DNA of 50,673 bases from Paenibacillus tundrae (GTDB lineage Bacteria; Bacillota; Bacilli; Paenibacillales; Paenibacillaceae), in the NCBI RefSeq assembly GCF_030812775.1, contig NZ_JAUSTI010000028.1, positions 1 to 50,673 of the forward strand. Direction: 5' to 3'. The position numbers and the translations under genes were made by a program. Of the stretch, positions 41,073 to 50,449 are shown piece after piece; positions within the stretch are counted from its first letter, which is position 1, and every line of letters starts with the position of its first letter. Under the pieces are notes generated by a model. The model ran no database searches and was not told the origin of the DNA. It was given only the letters and a program-made list of their open reading frames with translations.

Positions 41073-41199
41073 TGTATAAAATAGGTAATCTGGCACAATA
41101 CGTTCATCAATGTATTTGGTGGACAGACAGCGAAGGTGTAGCTTCAATCCCAGGTACATACATAATCATGCGAATAGAACAGAAAGAAGGGGTAACGGT

Positions 41200-42615
41200 A
41201 TGGATCCGATCATGCTATCGCGAATCCAATATGCGCTCACAACGATCTTCCATTTCTTTTTTGTGCCGCTGTCCATCGGTTTAGTACTGCTGGTAGCGAT
41301 CATGGAGACGTTGTACGTCATGAAGGGGAAAGAAATTTACAAAACGATGGCCAAGTTCTGGGGCAAATTGTTCCTGATTAACTTTGCGGTTGGCGTCGTT
41401 ACAGGTATCCTGCAAGAGTTCCAGTTCGGTATGAACTGGTCGGAGTACTCCCGCTTTGTTGGGGATGTATTCGGTGCGCCCCTGGCTGTTGAAGCCTTGC
41501 TGGCGTTTTTTATGGAGTCTACCTTTATAGGACTATGGATATTCGGCTGGGATCGTTTGTCCAAAAAAGTCCATCTGGCCTGCATCTGGCTGGTATTTGT
41601 CGGTACCTTCTTATCGGCACTGTGGATATTAGCAGCGAATTCATTCATGCAGCATCCAGTGGGCTTCGAGATTACCAACGGCCGAGCCGAGATGAATGAT
41701 TTCTTCGCACTGATTACCAATGGTCAGCTGCTCGTTGAGTTCCCGCATACGATCTTTGGCGCATTAATGACAGGAGCGTTTGTTGTAACAGGAATTAGTG
41801 CCTATAAGTTGATGAAAAAGCAGGACGTTGAGATCTTCCGCAAATCGTTCAATATTGCAATCATTATTGGTCTTGTATCCTCCTTCGGTGTAGCCTTCTC
41901 TGGGCACTTCCAGGCACAATACCTGGTTGAAACACAACCGATGAAAATGGCGGCCAGTGAAGGAACGTGGACAACCACAGAAGACCCTGCACCATGGACG
42001 GTGGTTGCTTTCATCGATCCAGATAAGCAGGAGAATTCAGGGGAGGTCAAGATCCCTGGATTGCTGAGTTATCTGTCGTACAGTACATTTTCGGGCAGCG
42101 TTAAGGGGATGAAAGAATTGAATGCTGAATACCAGCAGACCTACGGCCCTGGAGATTACATCCCACCGGTGCGTACGACCTTCTGGAGCTTCCGCATTAT
42201 GATTGCGGCGGGTGGTTTGATGATTGCACTGGCTTTATATGGTACGTACCTGGCTATGCGCAAGAAGCTGGAAGTGGCGAAGCCGTGGTTTATGCGCCTC
42301 ATGGTATTTGCCATCTCTCTGCCGTTTATTGCGAACACCTCCGGATGGATCATGACCGAGGTTGGTCGGCAGCCTTGGACGGTATTTGGATATATGACGA
42401 CGGAGGCCGGTGTTTCACCGAATGTATCGGCAGGGATGATCTTATTCTCAACCATTGCATTCACGGCTGCCTACACCGTTCTAGGTATCGTGATGGTTTA
42501 TCTATTTGTGCGTGAGATCAAAGCGGGGCCATATGCCGTAGATAAGCCAGAAGATCAGGACGAATCGGCCGATCCGTTCGGCGTGGATGGGGGGTATTCC
42601 GTTGTCACTAAGTGA
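41200..42615 (+). CDS. cydA: Cytochrome bd ubiquinol oxidase subunit I
   Basis: A 471-residue membrane protein with about nine segments, the heme-bearing subunit of cytochrome bd, which oxidises quinol and reduces oxygen with high affinity. His18 in IFHFFFVPLSIGL is the expected heme ligand near the N-terminus. The EVGRQPWTVFGYM motif after the shortened Q-loop is family-typical, and FMESTFIGLWIFGWDRL is conserved. The Q-loop is short, as usual in Bacillota. The frame is open from 41110, but AAGAAGGGG and the family alignment fix ATG 41200. It is first in the operon with cydB, cydD and cydC and overlaps cydB. Confidence 0.96.
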   Translation: MDPIMLSRIQYALTTIFHFFFVPLSIGLVLLVAIMETLYVMKGKEIYKTMAKFWGKLFLINFAVGVVTGILQEFQFGMNWSEYSRFVGDVFGAPLAVEALLAFFMESTFIGLWIFGWDRLSKKVHLACIWLVFVGTFLSALWILAANSFMQHPVGFEITNGRAEMNDFFALITNGQLLVEFPHTIFGALMTGAFVVTGISAYKLMKKQDVEIFRKSFNIAIIIGLVSSFGVAFSGHFQAQYLVETQPMKMAASEGTWTTTEDPAPWTVVAFIDPDKQENSGEVKIPGLLSYLSYSTFSGSVKGMKELNAEYQQTYGPGDYIPPVRTTFWSFRIMIAAGGLMIALALYGTYLAMRKKLEVAKPWFMRLMVFAISLPFIANTSGWIMTEVGRQPWTVFGYMTTEAGVSPNVSAGMILFSTIAFTAAYTVLGIVMVYLFVREIKAGPYAVDKPEDQDESADPFGVDGGYSVVTK

Positions 42616-43615
42616 GCTGTGGTTTTTGTTGATCGCTGTGTTGTTTGTCGGTTTCTTTTTCCTTGAAGGCTTCGATTTTGGTGTAGGCATGTCATCAGGT
42701 ATCATCGCCAAGACAGACCGGGAGCGTCGTACACTCATTAATTCAATTGGCCCGTTCTGGGATGGAAATGAGGTATGGCTGATTACGGCAGGGGGCGCCA
42801 TGTTTGCGGCCTTTCCGCACTGGTACGCCACGTTGTTCAGTGGTTTTTACCTACCGCTAGTTGTAGTGCTGTTAGCTCTGATCGGACGCGGGGTTGCATT
42901 TGAATTCCGCAGTAAAGTAAAGCAGCAACAGTGGCGCAAAACGTGGGATATCATCATCGTTGTATCCAGTGCTCTGCTGCCATTTCTGTTCGGCGTTGTG
43001 TTTGCAACGCTGATGAAGGGATTGCCGATTGATGGAGAGATGCAGCTTCGTGCAGGTTTTCTAGACATCGTTAATCCATATACGGTCGTGGGCGGTTTAA
43101 GTGTGACCATGCTGTGTCTAGTTCATGGACTACTATTTGTCTCACTGCGCACTGTTGGCGACCTAAGAGAGCGTGCTCTCCATACAGCGCGCCAATTGAT
43201 GCTTCCGCTTGCGGTTATGCTTGCCATTTACACGGTGATGACCTATCTCATGACCGATATTTTCACTGTACGGGGTTGGGCACTCTGGATCATGATGATC
43301 CTTGGGGCAGCAGCACTGGCTTTAGCGAATTATTTCGTTCGTCAGAAACGGGAAGGCTGGGCTTTTGGTATGACGGGAGCTGTAATCGCGATTTCTTTTG
43401 CTTCGGTATTTATCGGTCTGTTCCCAAGAGTGATGATCAGTTCGTTAGGCGCTGCATTTGACCTGACCGTATATAATGCTTCCTCAGGTGGCTACTCCTT
43501 GAAAGTGATGACGATTGTAGCGTGCACCTTATTGCCGTTTGTCCTTGGCTATCAGATCTGGAGTTATTATGTGTTCCGTAAACGCCTGAACGAGCAGCAC
43601 CACCTGGAGTACTGA
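42602..43615 (+). CDS. cydB: Cytochrome bd ubiquinol oxidase subunit II
   Basis: A 337-residue membrane protein with about eight to nine segments, partner of CydA in the bd oxidase. The N-terminus SLSELWFLLIAVLF followed by FFFLEGFDFGVGM and FWDGNEVWLITAGGAMFAAF is diagnostic. TTG 42602 is preferred: it gives the usual M-S-L-x-E-L-W start and ATGGGGGG lies 7 bases upstream. ATG 42587 would add five residues. The gene overlaps the cydA end by 14 bases. The stop is one base before the cydD ATG. Confidence 0.94.
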   Translation: MSLSELWFLLIAVLFVGFFFLEGFDFGVGMSSGIIAKTDRERRTLINSIGPFWDGNEVWLITAGGAMFAAFPHWYATLFSGFYLPLVVVLLALIGRGVAFEFRSKVKQQQWRKTWDIIIVVSSALLPFLFGVVFATLMKGLPIDGEMQLRAGFLDIVNPYTVVGGLSVTMLCLVHGLLFVSLRTVGDLRERALHTARQLMLPLAVMLAIYTVMTYLMTDIFTVRGWALWIMMILGAAALALANYFVRQKREGWAFGMTGAVIAISFASVFIGLFPRVMISSLGAAFDLTVYNASSGGYSLKVMTIVACTLLPFVLGYQIWSYYVFRKRLNEQHHLEY

Positions 43616-43616
43616 T

Positions 43617-45470
43617 ATGGGACGTGGGCTGATGAAACTGCCGGGCATCCGGCCAGTACTGGCGCTGGCTTCAGCGCTAGTCATGCTGCAGGCGATGACG
43701 ATCATTATGCAGGCCAAATGGCTGGCACAGGCCATCACAGCTTTGTTTGAAGGTTCATCCGTAACAGAGCAGTACCCGGTACTGCTGCTGTTCCTGGCTG
43801 CTTTTGCTGCCCGCTATGCTATATCTTATTGGTTGCAGCTTGTGACCTCACAATATGCTGAGCGAACGGGAACCGATCTACGAAGACAGTTGGTGGAGCA
43901 ATGGTTTCAATTAGGTCCACGCTTTGCGAAGACGGAAGGCACAGGGCATCTGGTGACTTTGGCACGAGAGGGAACAGCTCAATATAAAACGTATTTGGAA
44001 CTGTTCATTCCCCGAATGTTAGGGATGGGATTCATACCGATTGTGCTGCTGTTATACGTGTTTAAATTGGACGTAATGTCCGGGGTGATTCTCATGCTGA
44101 CCCTTCCTATTCTGATCACATTCCTTATCCTGGTTGGTCTGGCCGCGCAACGCAAAATAGATGGTCAGTTCAAATCATATAAAGCACTAGCCAATCATTT
44201 TGTCGACACCTTGCGTGGGTTAGAAACATTAAAAACCTTGGGACAGAGCGAGCGGCATGCACAGACGATTATCCAGGTTAGTCAGCGTTACCGCAAAGCT
44301 ACAATGTCTACGCTACGAATGGCATTTCTCTCTTCATTTGCACTCGACTTCTTCACGATGTTATCGGTGGCTTCGGTGGCGGTTGGTCTGGGACTGCGGC
44401 TAACGGAAGGACATATGCTGCTTGGCCCTGCGTTAACAGTGCTTATTCTGGCTCCAGAATATTTCTTGCCGGTACGGATGGTCGGTGCGGATTACCATGC
44501 AACATTGGATGGCAAGGAAGCAGGACAAGCGATTCATCGGATGATTGAACGAGGCAAGGAAGCTGAACGTGAGCAAAAGCAAACCTACGATCAGGTGATC
44601 TCGCATACCGAAAGGGAGAACAAACCCTCAGCAACGGTGAAGATACATCTTGCAGATTCTCAGCGGTCGGCAGTTCAGCAGAAGCAATTAACCCAAGAGG
44701 GCGAGCCTCCAACCTACGATGGGCTATGGAACAAGACCAGCCGATTGGCGTTAACGGATCTACAGGTTCGTCATGAAGAGGGTGCTCCGCCTTCGCTTAC
44801 AGATGTGACGTTTCAGGTTTCGGGCAGGAGCAAAGTTGGCATTATCGGGGCCAGTGGAGCGGGCAAATCCACTTTAATTGATGTATTAGCTGGTTTTCAG
44901 TTGCCCACCTCTGGTCGCATGGTTGTGGATGGGAAACCAATATCTCCAGATATGGTGAAGTCGTGGAGAAGTCAGACTGCAGTTATCCCGCAGCATCCCT
45001 ATATTTTTAGCGGTAGTTTAGCGGATAACATTCGTCTCTATAAACCTGAGGCATCGAACGTAGAGCTGGCTGAAGCGATTCGTGCAGCGGGACTGAGTTC
45101 ACTGGTATCGTCATTGCCACATGGAGTAGATGAAGTGATTGGTTCTGGTGGTCGACAGCTCAGCGGTGGACAGGAGCAACGTGTCGCTCTAGCGAGGGCT
45201 TTGTTAGGTGCGAGACCCATGTTGCTATTAGATGAACCGACGGCACATCTGGATGTTGAGACAGAATATGAGCTGAAGCAGACGATGTTGCCGCTATTTG
45301 AAGACAAGCTGGTCTTCCTCGCTACCCACCGTCTACACTGGATGCCGCATATGGACTGGATTATCGTCATGGAAGCTGGAACTGTGGCGGAGACAGGCAC
45401 GCATGCACAATTGATGGCACGTCAAGGCGTGTATTATAAGATGATTCAAGCCCAGATGGAGGCGGTGTAA
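43617..45470 (+). CDS. cydD: Heterodimeric ABC exporter subunit CydD
   Basis: A 617-residue ABC exporter half with six membrane segments in the first 300 residues and an ATPase domain after about 370: Walker A GASGAGKST, signature LSGGQEQRVALARAL, Walker B MLLLDEPTAHLD, switch His in FLATHRLHW. With CydC it exports cysteine/glutathione-type thiols needed to assemble cytochrome bd. A charged linker of about 80 residues precedes the ATPase domain. GGAGT precedes ATG by 6 bases. By B. subtilis gene order this would be called cydC; the family name CydD is used here. Confidence 0.93.
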   Translation: MGRGLMKLPGIRPVLALASALVMLQAMTIIMQAKWLAQAITALFEGSSVTEQYPVLLLFLAAFAARYAISYWLQLVTSQYAERTGTDLRRQLVEQWFQLGPRFAKTEGTGHLVTLAREGTAQYKTYLELFIPRMLGMGFIPIVLLLYVFKLDVMSGVILMLTLPILITFLILVGLAAQRKIDGQFKSYKALANHFVDTLRGLETLKTLGQSERHAQTIIQVSQRYRKATMSTLRMAFLSSFALDFFTMLSVASVAVGLGLRLTEGHMLLGPALTVLILAPEYFLPVRMVGADYHATLDGKEAGQAIHRMIERGKEAEREQKQTYDQVISHTERENKPSATVKIHLADSQRSAVQQKQLTQEGEPPTYDGLWNKTSRLALTDLQVRHEEGAPPSLTDVTFQVSGRSKVGIIGASGAGKSTLIDVLAGFQLPTSGRMVVDGKPISPDMVKSWRSQTAVIPQHPYIFSGSLADNIRLYKPEASNVELAEAIRAAGLSSLVSSLPHGVDEVIGSGGRQLSGGQEQRVALARALLGARPMLLLDEPTAHLDVETEYELKQTMLPLFEDKLVFLATHRLHWMPHMDWIIVMEAGTVAETGTHAQLMARQGVYYKMIQAQMEAV

Positions 45471-45472
45471 GG

Positions 45473-47350
45473 ATGAGAGCCGGAGATCAATCAATCGTGA
45501 CAGAGCGTGACCTCCGCCCAGAGAGAAAATGGGATTGGATCACGCCTTATGTGAAGCAGTATCGCTGGAGATTCGCAGGGGTCATTGCACTGGGCACAGC
45601 CGCGATGCTGTGTGCCGTATTGCTGCTCTTCACTTCGGGTTACCTCATCTCTGCATCTGCTCTTCGTCCTGAGAATATTCTGATGGTTTATGTACCGATT
45701 GTAGGCGTACGTGCCTTCGGGATTTTCCGAGCTGTGTTCCGGTACGTCGAGAGATTGGCTGGGCATGATGCAGTACTGCGCGTGCTTGCGGATCAACGCG
45801 TGAAGCTGTATCGAATTCTGGAGCCGCAGGCGCTATTTCTTCGTTCCCGCATGCAGACAGGGGATGTACTCGGGGCACTTGCAGAGGATGTCGAGCGTCT
45901 TCAGGATATCTATCTACGAACCGTCTTTCCAGCAATTACGTCGCTTGTGATCTACGGTGCTGCAGTGATTACTTTTGGTACAGTAGATGTTGGATTTGCG
46001 TGCTGGATGGGACTGTACATGTTGTTCCTAATCGGTGTATGGCCTGCCATATCGCTGAAAGTCACTTGGAAGTTAAACGTGAGGCTGAAACGGGAAAATA
46101 GCAGGTTATATACACGTCTTACGGATGGTGTTCTTGGTCTAGGGGATTGGATGGCAAGTGGTCGCGCTGTGGAATTTGTGCAACAACACGATGAAGAAGA
46201 AGGACGAGCAGATGCCATTCGTCGCAGGTTGCGACAGTGGAAGAGATGGCGTGATCTCGTCGCCCAGCTCGTCATTGGGCTTATGGTTGTGTCCGTCACG
46301 GTATGGGCAGGCGGTGAAGTGGCGGCGATGCAACTGCCTGCCGTCATGATTGCAGCCTTTGTCTTAGTGCTATTTCCACTCACGGAAGCTCTGCTTCCTG
46401 TGGCCGATGCTGTGGAGCATATTTCCCAATATCGTGAATCGCTGAATCGTCTGCATCAGCTTGAAGCTCATGAGGAGCAAGTCTTTTCGAAAAGGACGAC
46501 GAATGGTCAAGAGCAGGAAAATGAGAACGAGACGAATCGCCGTATTCGCTTGCGCATATCTCCTAAGCTAAGAGCAGACATTGAGATTAACGGAGTCAGT
46601 TACCGTTATTCTTCCAGTGATGCCGATGCTGTGCAGGAAGTGTCTCTCGATCTTCCCCAGGGGAAACGATTAGCTATACTAGGGCGTAGCGGTGGGGGCA
46701 AATCCACACTCTTGAAGCTAATCCAAGGTGCGATTGTACCGACAAGTGGACAGGTGCTGATCAATGGTTTAGCTGTGCCAACGCTTGGTGAAGACATGAC
46801 GGATGCCATTGCTGTATTGAACCAAAGTCCACATCTATTTGATACAACGGTGGCGAATAACCTGCGAATTGGGCGTCCGGATGCTAAGAATGAAGAGATT
46901 CGGCAAGTGGCTGCCCAAGTAGGTCTAGCTGAGCTGATTGAGTCTTTGCCACAGGCATACGATACGCCAATGCTGGAGACAGGTTTACGTTTCTCGGGTG
47001 GGGAGCGGCAGCGGATTGCGCTTGCACGGGTTCTGCTCCGTGAGACACCCATCGTTATTTTCGATGAACCGACCGTAGGACTTGATCCGCTGACGGAACG
47101 TGCACTTATGCGTACGATTCTAGACAGCATGAAGGGTAAAACGATGATCTGGGTAACCCATAACCTGATGGGTGCAGAGCAAATGGATGAACTTATTTTT
47201 ATGGAAAAGGGAAAGATCGTCATGCAGGGTTCTCACGAACAACTGCTGGCTAGGGAAGAACGCTACCGGCGGCTCATTGAACTTGATCGACCCGGATGGG
47301 CAGACCGGCAGAAACGAGAGAGTCCATTACAACCTGTAGCTTCCAGATAA
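45473..47350 (+). CDS. cydC: Heterodimeric ABC exporter subunit CydC
   Basis: A 625-residue partner of CydD. Six membrane segments (about 31-310) are followed by an ATPase domain with Walker A GRSGGGKST, signature FSGGERQRIALARVL, Walker B IVIFDEPTVGLDP and switch His in WVTHNLMG. GGAGGCGGTGTAAGG lies immediately upstream and only two bases separate it from cydD, so the pair is coupled. The C-terminal tail is polar. The operon ends at the large palindromic terminator from 47403. Confidence 0.93.
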   Translation: MRAGDQSIVTERDLRPERKWDWITPYVKQYRWRFAGVIALGTAAMLCAVLLLFTSGYLISASALRPENILMVYVPIVGVRAFGIFRAVFRYVERLAGHDAVLRVLADQRVKLYRILEPQALFLRSRMQTGDVLGALAEDVERLQDIYLRTVFPAITSLVIYGAAVITFGTVDVGFACWMGLYMLFLIGVWPAISLKVTWKLNVRLKRENSRLYTRLTDGVLGLGDWMASGRAVEFVQQHDEEEGRADAIRRRLRQWKRWRDLVAQLVIGLMVVSVTVWAGGEVAAMQLPAVMIAAFVLVLFPLTEALLPVADAVEHISQYRESLNRLHQLEAHEEQVFSKRTTNGQEQENENETNRRIRLRISPKLRADIEINGVSYRYSSSDADAVQEVSLDLPQGKRLAILGRSGGGKSTLLKLIQGAIVPTSGQVLINGLAVPTLGEDMTDAIAVLNQSPHLFDTTVANNLRIGRPDAKNEEIRQVAAQVGLAELIESLPQAYDTPMLETGLRFSGGERQRIALARVLLRETPIVIFDEPTVGLDPLTERALMRTILDSMKGKTMIWVTHNLMGAEQMDELIFMEKGKIVMQGSHEQLLAREERYRRLIELDRPGWADRQKRESPLQPVASR

Positions 47351-47402
47351 GATTGCTGGAGGTGATCTGGTGGGGAGGGTGCGGATGAAGTAATAGAAAA
47401 AA

Positions 47403-47512
47403 AGGGGCTGCCCCGTAATGAACTGCACCCCGTATCGTAACAGGCTATTATTAATTCACCTGTTTACGATATGGGGGAGCATATCAGACGGGGACAGCCC
47501 TATTAGTGTTAT
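47403..47512. terminator. Nested palindromic bidirectional terminator
   Basis: Outer arms GGGCTGCCCCGT (47405-47416) and ACGGGGACAGCCC (47488-47500) enclose a second stem, CCCCGTATCGTAACAGG (47428-47444) with CCTGTTTACGATATGGGG (47459-47476). A run of A precedes it and T-rich sequence follows, so it can end both cydC and the converging tagO-like transcript. The hairpin-within-hairpin layout is unusual. Confidence 0.75.
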
Positions 47513-47544
47513 TTTTGAAGTATTAAATCTTGCATACGTATACT

Positions 47545-48504
47545 CTAGGCCTCTACAAGCAAAAGAATAATAGACGATAGACAGAGGCATGTACTGATCA
47601 GATACAGGACGGCTACCACCTGTTTGTGGTTTAAGCCTGCACGGAGAAGTCGGTAATGCGCCTGACTTGCATCTGCTTGATAGATTGCTTTGCCTTGGAT
47701 GAACCGTTTGATGACAACAAAGATATTGTCAAAGATTGGCACACCAAGCGCTAGAATTGGGATAAAGAGCGATAGTGTAGTGGCTTGCTTGAATGCTCCA
47801 TCCAGAGCGATAACAGCCAGAATAAAACCAAGGAATGTAGCCCCTGCATCTCCCATAAATACTTTTGCCGGAGGTTTATTGTATTTAAGATAAGCCAAGG
47901 TTACACCCACTAGAATAATAGACATGAGCGCAGAATCACTCTGCCCTTTGACGACTGCAACGATGAACAATGTAACTGCTGAGATTGCCGATAATCCCCC
48001 CGCAAGTCCATCCATACCATCCGAGAAATTAATGACTGTAGTTACACCGAAGATCCACAGAATCGTCAGTATGAACTGAAGCCAGATGGGGAGCATGATG
48101 TACTCGGAATTCAGTGGGTTAACGAACCCAGTAAAGGCAATGCCCGAAAGGAACACAAGCACAGCTGCGGAGATCTGAATAATCATCTTAGGTAGCGCAG
48201 GAAAGTCTTTCCCTTTGGTTTTGTACCAATCATCAATGGTACCAATCGTTAACAGAAGTATACCGCCGGCCACGAGAGCCGCCGTTTCCCATGAAAGTTC
48301 TTTGGTAAACATAATATATGTAAGGAAAAATCCGACGAATATCGCGTAACTAGCTGTTAGTGGAATAGGCTGTCTATGTAATTTTCTCTCCACGTCTTCA
48401 CGTGGCTTGTCTACAAAGTCCAGGCGATGAGCCAAACGACTGAGCGGCGGAATGAGCACCAGCACGACAGCAAAAGACAACATAAATGCCACAAGATATA
48501 TCAT
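47545..48504 (-). CDS. tagO: Undecaprenyl-phosphate GlcNAc-1-phosphate transferase (TagO/WecA type)
   Basis: A 319-residue polyprenyl-phosphate phosphoglycosyltransferase with about ten membrane segments, starting teichoic-acid-type or other cell-wall glycans on undecaprenyl phosphate. The catalytic Asp pair is in GTIDDWY, the NFSDGMDGLAGGLS loop and KVFMGDAGATFLGF are diagnostic, and HYRLLRAGLNHKQ gives the His-containing cytosolic loop. ATG 48504 gives the normal N-terminus MIYLVAFML with GAAGAGAAG upstream; the frame extends back without support. It stands alone between the cyd terminator and a leftward unknown gene. Confidence 0.92.
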   Translation of the reverse strand: MIYLVAFMLSFAVVLVLIPPLSRLAHRLDFVDKPREDVERKLHRQPIPLTASYAIFVGFFLTYIMFTKELSWETAALVAGGILLLTIGTIDDWYKTKGKDFPALPKMIIQISAAVLVFLSGIAFTGFVNPLNSEYIMLPIWLQFILTILWIFGVTTVINFSDGMDGLAGGLSAISAVTLFIVAVVKGQSDSALMSIILVGVTLAYLKYNKPPAKVFMGDAGATFLGFILAVIALDGAFKQATTLSLFIPILALGVPIFDNIFVVIKRFIQGKAIYQADASQAHYRLLRAGLNHKQVVAVLYLISTCLCLSSIILLLVEA

Positions 48505-48689
48505 AACTTCTCTTCGTTCACTCCTATCTTCACATTTCCTCTTATTATACGAGCTTGGCAGGAAATCTGTCGATGTCATTATTGTAACCAGACTAGATTA
48601 AATGCGTGCCGGGCACTTCATGGGAAAGTGACGCAGCAGGGTGCAAAAAGGCGGTAAAAGATGCACTTCAGCGAATTTTGAGAAACGCC

Positions 48690-49505
48690 CTAGCGAATCT
48701 GAGGCATATACGGGGCAAAATAGCGAAGAGCAGCCTCTGTATTGTAGCCGTCATCTCCTTGCCAGGTTGCGACAAATATAAAGTCGCCGGAACCGCCTTT
48801 GCCTCTTCTCGGCTTATCAGTGGGAACGAGCAGACCAGCCGCGGCCCAAATTTCCAGTAGTGCATCCCGCTCTTGTTTGCTGGAAGGAAAGAGACCTTTC
48901 CACCGCTTCTCAAGTGAACGAGCACTATCCTTCGGATCACCAGTCTGTGCAGCTTCCAGAAGGCTCACCAGGATGGCTTGATCTTCAGGGGTAACTTCGG
49001 AGATTGCATCAGTGTCCTTGTATAGAAGTTCTAGATCCATCAGACAGTAGAGGAGCCAGCCGTGGCGAACGCCACCCCACTTGATCCGTTCGAAATTGAG
49101 TACATTCAAATCTGCGTTTACGTATTCTTGATCCGATTGAAGCCGCAGGAAATTACAATCTCCGCAGGCACTCGTATTGGCGTGTACAGCTCGCCGCTCG
49201 AGATAGGTGTGCAGAGGAAGCTGTGAAGTCAATGCCCAACTGGACAGGGCACTGCGTAAATGTACCTTTTTGGTGGAAAAACTATGTAGAAATGCAGTAA
49301 CCACTCGTTCTTGGAGTGTATCGTCTTGATGAATTTCATACAATCGTTGCACGATTTCGTCATGCGTAATCGTCAGCGGGTCGAACATCACGCCTTGGCT
49401 CTTGGCATATTCAAAGTCTTCTCCCGAGAAGGGAGTGGACACGGATTTCCAGCCTCCGCCGCCCCAGAACGTACTCATCAGTATTTTGGCTGCTTTCTTG
49501 TCCAT
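48690..49505 (-). CDS. Hypothetical protein
   Basis: A 271-residue soluble protein whose family I do not recognise. It starts MDKKAAKILMSTFWGGGGWK, has a central C-x2-C pair in SACGDCNF, the stretch KWGGVRHGWLLYCLMDLELL, and a C-terminal half with R-x-A-L-L-E-I-W-A-A-A-G-L-L-V-P and DFIFVATWQGDDGYN. No signal peptide or membrane segment. ATG 49505 is fixed by AGGAGGCAT 5-6 bases upstream. It is followed by 185 bases without a gene. The CxxC pair might bind metal (inference). Confidence 0.82.
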   Translation of the reverse strand: MDKKAAKILMSTFWGGGGWKSVSTPFSGEDFEYAKSQGVMFDPLTITHDEIVQRLYEIHQDDTLQERVVTAFLHSFSTKKVHLRSALSSWALTSQLPLHTYLERRAVHANTSACGDCNFLRLQSDQEYVNADLNVLNFERIKWGGVRHGWLLYCLMDLELLYKDTDAISEVTPEDQAILVSLLEAAQTGDPKDSARSLEKRWKGLFPSSKQERDALLEIWAAAGLLVPTDKPRRGKGGSGDFIFVATWQGDDGYNTEAALRYFAPYMPQIR

Positions 49506-49579
49506 ATAGGATGCCTCCTTATAGAGGTTGTTCAATCTATGCTTTTTGTTAAGTAGTTAAGTAGGTTAGTTTAGATCGG

Positions 49580-49897
49580 TTAGCTCACGTATTCTTCTGT
49601 TGTATTCAGAATCATGTCTACAAGACCAGGAAACTGCGTATTCAAATCGTCCTTTCGTAAAGAATAAAAATGCTGCTTGCCTTCAATGCGAGGCTGGATC
49701 ACACCAGCTTCACGCAAAATTTTGATGTGATGGGACAACGTGGATTTTGATATATGATCTACTTCGAAGGCGGAACAATTCTTCTCGCCGGAGCTGGCTA
49801 AACAATGTGCAATTTTCATGCGGATCGGATCCCCGAGTGCATTACACACTGTAGTCAACTTCATTTCCGAAGCCGTAGGAATAGTAGGAGTTCTCAT
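49580..49897 (-). CDS. ArsR-family transcriptional regulator
   Basis: A 105-residue winged-helix repressor. CNALGDPIRMKIAHCLASSG gives the first helices, HISKSTLSHHIKILREAGVI the recognition helix, and EGKQHFYSLRKDDL the beta wing. ATG 49897 is preferred, although no clear ribosome binding site precedes it. TTG 49933 gives 117 residues but lies against the operator-like dyad at 49936-49951. It is divergent from the SnoaL-like gene at 50052, and the duplicated TTYGAA-N4-TTCGAA sites between them suggest it represses both. Cys residues in the N-terminal half (AHCL, KNCS) might sense a ligand. Confidence 0.88.
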   Translation of the reverse strand: MRTPTIPTASEMKLTTVCNALGDPIRMKIAHCLASSGEKNCSAFEVDHISKSTLSHHIKILREAGVIQPRIEGKQHFYSLRKDDLNTQFPGLVDMILNTTEEYVS

Positions 49898-49935
49898 ATC
49901 TATGACGTTAGCATAATCAGCGTGTTCTTTCAATG

Positions 49936-50016
49936 TTTGAAAAATTTCGAACTAATTATTGTTATGGGGGATAAATTATGTTACATTTCTTTTTGTTCAT
50001 TTCGAAAAAATTCGAA
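49936..50016. promoter_or_regulatory. Duplicated ArsR-type operator in divergent promoter region
   Basis: TTTGAAAAATTTCGAA (49936-49951) and TTCGAAAAAATTCGAA (50001-50016) share the form TTYGAA-N4-TTCGAA and both continue with CTAA. They are 65 bases apart, one beside each divergent gene. The near-dyad form and location fit an autoregulatory ArsR-type repressor. Confidence 0.6.
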
Positions 50017-50051
50017 CTAAAATATAAAGTTAGTCTACTAGGAGGATTACC

Positions 50052-50426
50052 ATGACCACACTATTAAACAACTATTTCCGCTTATTTGACGCTTCCCGAG
50101 CAGATGAGCGTGCGATGCAAGATCTATTGTCTCTCTTTACACCTGATGCAGAGATTGTATTGAACGGAACGAGCAGAAAAGGGTTTGAAGGTTTCATGAA
50201 GGCGTTCTATGAGTACAACAGTGATGTCAAACATATGTGGGAGAAATGGGAGCTTCAACCGGATGGTAGCTATCAGACCAATTGGGCGGTATGCGGGCAG
50301 TCTGCTGACGGTAAGGTATATGCCAAAACAGGGATTGATATTGCCCGACTGAATGATGCGGGACAGATTATATATCTGGAGAATGTACAAGATGATAAGG
50401 ACGCTTTTAGTAAATATAATCAGTAA
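50052..50426 (+). CDS. SnoaL-like / NTF2-fold protein
   Basis: A 124-residue protein with the cone-shaped NTF2/SnoaL pattern: an N-terminal helix NNYFRLFDASRADERAMQDL, then LFTPDAEIVLNGTSRKGFEG, and later strands WELQPDGSYQTNWAVCGQSA, KTGIDIARLNDAGQIIYLEN. Such proteins are small-molecule-binding or isomerase-like; the reaction here is unknown. TAGGAGGATTACC precedes the ATG. It is divergent from the ArsR gene with matching operators between, so it is probably induced by whatever the repressor senses. Confidence 0.87.
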   Translation: MTTLLNNYFRLFDASRADERAMQDLLSLFTPDAEIVLNGTSRKGFEGFMKAFYEYNSDVKHMWEKWELQPDGSYQTNWAVCGQSADGKVYAKTGIDIARLNDAGQIIYLENVQDDKDAFSKYNQ

Positions 50427-50449
50427 TTTGGGTTAATTATTGTCGTACA

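Noticed and set aside
49523..49535. 13-base match to the left end of the MITE-like element
   Set aside because: Not annotated as a repeat copy because only one end is present; kept as a possible trace in the findings.
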